Positions 61,912 to 64,000 of a DNA stretch of 64,000 nucleotides are shown piece by piece. The DNA comes from Salipaludibacillus sp047795645 (lineage in GTDB: Bacteria > Bacillota > Bacilli > Bacillales > Salisediminibacteriaceae): assembly GCF_047795645.1 (NCBI RefSeq), contig NZ_CP181045.1:2666001-2730000 (forward strand). Direction: 5' to 3'. Position 1 is the stretch's first letter, and every line of letters starts with the position of its first letter. The translations under genes and the position numbers were made by a program. The notes beneath the pieces are model-generated. The model searched no databases, was not told where the DNA came from, and saw nothing but the letters and a program-made list of their open reading frames with translations.

Positions 61912-63909
61912 TCACCCTTCCGCTTTCAATTCTAAAATAACATCCCGCAATTCGGCTGCACGCTCGAAATCAAGATTTTTTGCCGCATCTTTCATTTCTT
62001 TTTCCATTCGTTCAATGACTTTTTCACGATCTTTCTTGCTCAATTTTTCCGATGGTGCTTTCGTGAACGCTTCGTATGATTCCACTTCCTCTGAAGCATA
62101 CGTTGCTTGAATCAAACTTGGAATTGCCTTCACAATCGTCGTTGGTGTGATACCATGTTTTTCGTTATACGCTTTTTGAATCACGCGACGACGGGTCGTT
62201 TCTTCAATCGCTACGTTCATTGAATTTGTCATTCGATCAGCATACATAATTACATGCCCATTCGAATTACGAGCGGCGCGTCCCATCGTTTGGATTAATG
62301 GTCGTTCAGCACGAAGGAATCCTTCTTTATCTGCATCTAGTATAGTAACAAGAGAAACTTCCGGTAGATCTAGCCCTTCCCTAAGTAAGTTAATACCGAC
62401 TAGTACATCAAAATGGCCTTGTCTAAGTTCACGAATAATTTGAATCCGTTCCAACGTTTTAATATCAGAGTGAAGATATTTCACCTTAATTCCGACTTCT
62501 TTTAAATAGTCAGTCAAATCTTCAGACATTTTTTTCGTTAACGTCGTTACGAGTACTCTTTCATTTCGTTCTTGGCGTATTCTAATTTCCTCAATCATAT
62601 CGTCAATTTGGCCTTTAATTGGTCGAACATCGATAGTTGGATCTAAAAGGCCAGTTGGTCGAATGATTTGCTCAATCATATCGGGACAATGCTCCAACTC
62701 ATACGGACCTGGAGTAGCCGATACAAAGATAGACTGTGAAATGTGCTTCTCAAATTCTTCAAATCTCAATGGGCGATTATCTTTTGCCGATGGTAGACGA
62801 AATCCATGTTCGACGAGCATCCCTTTTCTCGCTTGGTCTCCGTTATACATGCCTCTTACTTGTGGCAACGTTACATGAGACTCATCGACAACAAGCAAAA
62901 AGTCTTTTGGAAAAAAGTCTATCAATGTGTAAGGCGTTGCTCCAGGTTCTCGGAAGGTGATATGCCTAGAATAGTTTTCAATCCCTGAACAATAGCCCAT
63001 TTCTTGCATCATTTCGATATCATATCGTGTTCGTTGTTCTAATCGCTGCGCTTCTAAAAGTTTCCCTCTGTCGTTCATGTCTTTCAAAGTCTCTTCCAAT
63101 TCTTTTTCTATGTTTATTATCGCTTTTTCGAGTTTATCTTCACGAGTAACAAAGTGAGATGCCGGAAAAATCGCGACGTGGTCACGTTCTCCTAACACTT
63201 CGCCCGTTAGAGCATCTACTTCCGTTATTCGATCAATTTCGTCGCCAAAAAATTCAACCCTCAAACAATGTTCATCACGAGAAGCTGGGAATATTTCGAC
63301 GACATCTCCTCTGACACGAAATGTTCCGCGCGTAAAATTAATATCATTTCGTTCATACTGAACATCAACCAATTGACGAAGAAGCCCATTACGATCACGT
63401 TCCATTCCCTTACGCAACGAAACGACAAGGTCACGGTATTCATCAGGCGAACCTAGACCATAAATACACGATACACTAGAAACTATAATTACGTCGTCTC
63501 GCTCAAACAAAGCACTAGTTGCCGAGTGACGAAGTTTATCAATTTCATCATTGATACTTGCATCTTTTTCAATATAAGTATCGGATTGGGGAATATATGC
63601 TTCAGGTTGATAATAATCATAGTAACTGACAAAATACTCAACACGATTATTCGGAAAAAACTCTTTGAACTCACTGTAAAGTTGTCCAGCTAACGTTTTA
63701 TTGTGAGCAATCACTAACGTCGGTTTTTTCACTTCTGTTATAACATTTGAGATCGTAAATGTTTTCCCAGTTCCTGTTGCTCCCAAGAGTGTTTGAAATT
63801 TATCCCCTCTATTGACCCTGCTCACTAGTTCTTTTATTGCATTTGGTTGGTCTCCAGCTGGTTGATATTTTGAATGAAGGTCAAATTCAATCGGTTGCTT
63901 CTCAAGCAC
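61912..63909 (-). CDS. uvrB: excinuclease ABC subunit B
   Basis: 665 residues, complete. Helicase motif I GATGTGKTFT, damage-verification beta-hairpin region YYDYYQPEAYIPQSDTYIEKD, DESH box VVDESHVTL, motif VI QTMGRAARN, and the C-terminal UVR domain (LDFERAAELRDVILELK) that contacts UvrC. It starts with GTG after AAGGAGGAAGAGG. First gene of uvrBA; 63910-64000 beyond it is AT-rich upstream sequence in which no SOS box could be confirmed. Confidence 0.99.
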   Translation of the reverse strand: MLEKQPIEFDLHSKYQPAGDQPNAIKELVSRVNRGDKFQTLLGATGTGKTFTISNVITEVKKPTLVIAHNKTLAGQLYSEFKEFFPNNRVEYFVSYYDYYQPEAYIPQSDTYIEKDASINDEIDKLRHSATSALFERDDVIIVSSVSCIYGLGSPDEYRDLVVSLRKGMERDRNGLLRQLVDVQYERNDINFTRGTFRVRGDVVEIFPASRDEHCLRVEFFGDEIDRITEVDALTGEVLGERDHVAIFPASHFVTREDKLEKAIINIEKELEETLKDMNDRGKLLEAQRLEQRTRYDIEMMQEMGYCSGIENYSRHITFREPGATPYTLIDFFPKDFLLVVDESHVTLPQVRGMYNGDQARKGMLVEHGFRLPSAKDNRPLRFEEFEKHISQSIFVSATPGPYELEHCPDMIEQIIRPTGLLDPTIDVRPIKGQIDDMIEEIRIRQERNERVLVTTLTKKMSEDLTDYLKEVGIKVKYLHSDIKTLERIQIIRELRQGHFDVLVGINLLREGLDLPEVSLVTILDADKEGFLRAERPLIQTMGRAARNSNGHVIMYADRMTNSMNVAIEETTRRRVIQKAYNEKHGITPTTIVKAIPSLIQATYASEEVESYEAFTKAPSEKLSKKDREKVIERMEKEMKDAAKNLDFERAAELRDVILELKAEG

Positions 63910-64000
63910 GTCCTCTTCCTCCTTTTAAATCATCTTGTACGTTAATTGTTGTTTTACTTCTATAACCAAAATAATTTATAACTTCGCTACACTCGGTAGT

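Noticed and set aside
63910..64000. SOS (LexA) box upstream of uvrB
   Set aside because: No CGAAC-N4-GTTCG-type palindrome can be seen in the 91 bases available; the promoter may lie beyond the window.

Overview
This 64 kb window is a stretch of Bacillaceae chromosome. Gene content and order follow the Bacillus subtilis yvl/yvo/his/yvc/cggR-eno region: uvrBA, yvlBCD, hprK, lgt, yvoD, ppaX, yvoF, hisZGDBHAF-IE, trxB, a TPR gene, the nudix-rapZ-yvcK-whiA-crh block, clpP, sigL, cggR-gapA-pgk-tpiA-gpmI-eno, secG, est, rnr, smpB and ssrA. Crh, CggR, CtsR, ECF and S-box signals place it in the Bacillales. An alkaliphilic or halotolerant Bacillus-like genus is a guess from general resemblance. Nearly every gene is on the minus strand. 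The plus-strand exceptions are an M20 peptidase, a CBO0543-type membrane protein, a broken VOC gene, clpP and a methyltransferase/CrtI-like pair.

Layout. 1-2.3 kb: a SAM riboswitch aimed at a gene outside the window, and an operon of DUF1858, hemerythrin-PAS (DUF438) and DUF59 proteins behind a well-formed Fnr-type promoter. 2.5-8.2 kb: a 53-bp tandem repeat array, ilvD with a CodY-like box, a ZIP transporter, an M20 peptidase, a MITE-like element and a small membrane protein. 8.3-17.5 kb (accessory): a MarR-RND efflux operon, a two-component system, an LCP enzyme, and an ECF sigma factor paired with a membrane protein that joins an anti-sigma-like front end to a degenerate LCP domain. 17.9-19.1 kb: a decayed VOC gene, then ssrA (tmRNA), whose T-loop is interrupted by a 342-nt group I intron. 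19.1-38.7 kb: conserved housekeeping block (trans-translation, RNase R, esterases, SecG, glycolysis, sigma-54, ClpP, Crh/WhiA/YvcK/RapZ). 38.7-44.2 kb: trxB, a TPR protein and a CrtI-like gene, with dispersed repeats that sit directly behind terminators. 44.3-50.8 kb: an eight-gene, tightly overlapping his operon. 51-64 kb: acetyltransferase, PpaX, an amber-interrupted yvoD, lgt, a dead TnpB element, hprK, yvlBCD behind an ECF promoter, and uvrBA.

Functional themes. Glycolysis and its control lie together: CggR with its operator, HprK and Crh for catabolite repression, and YvcK/RapZ/WhiA. Envelope stress is represented by two ECF-type promoters, the sigma/LCP pair, the LCP enzyme and the PspC-like yvl operon. 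Protein quality control is represented by SmpB, tmRNA, ClpP with a CtsR box, and RNase R.

The strongest unusual signals are the intron-split tmRNA, the sigma/anti-sigma-LCP module, and a ~100-bp repeat found in all three copies immediately behind an intrinsic terminator. Further items are the Fnr-type box, a long MarR palindrome, and the in-frame nonsense codons in yvoD and tnpB.
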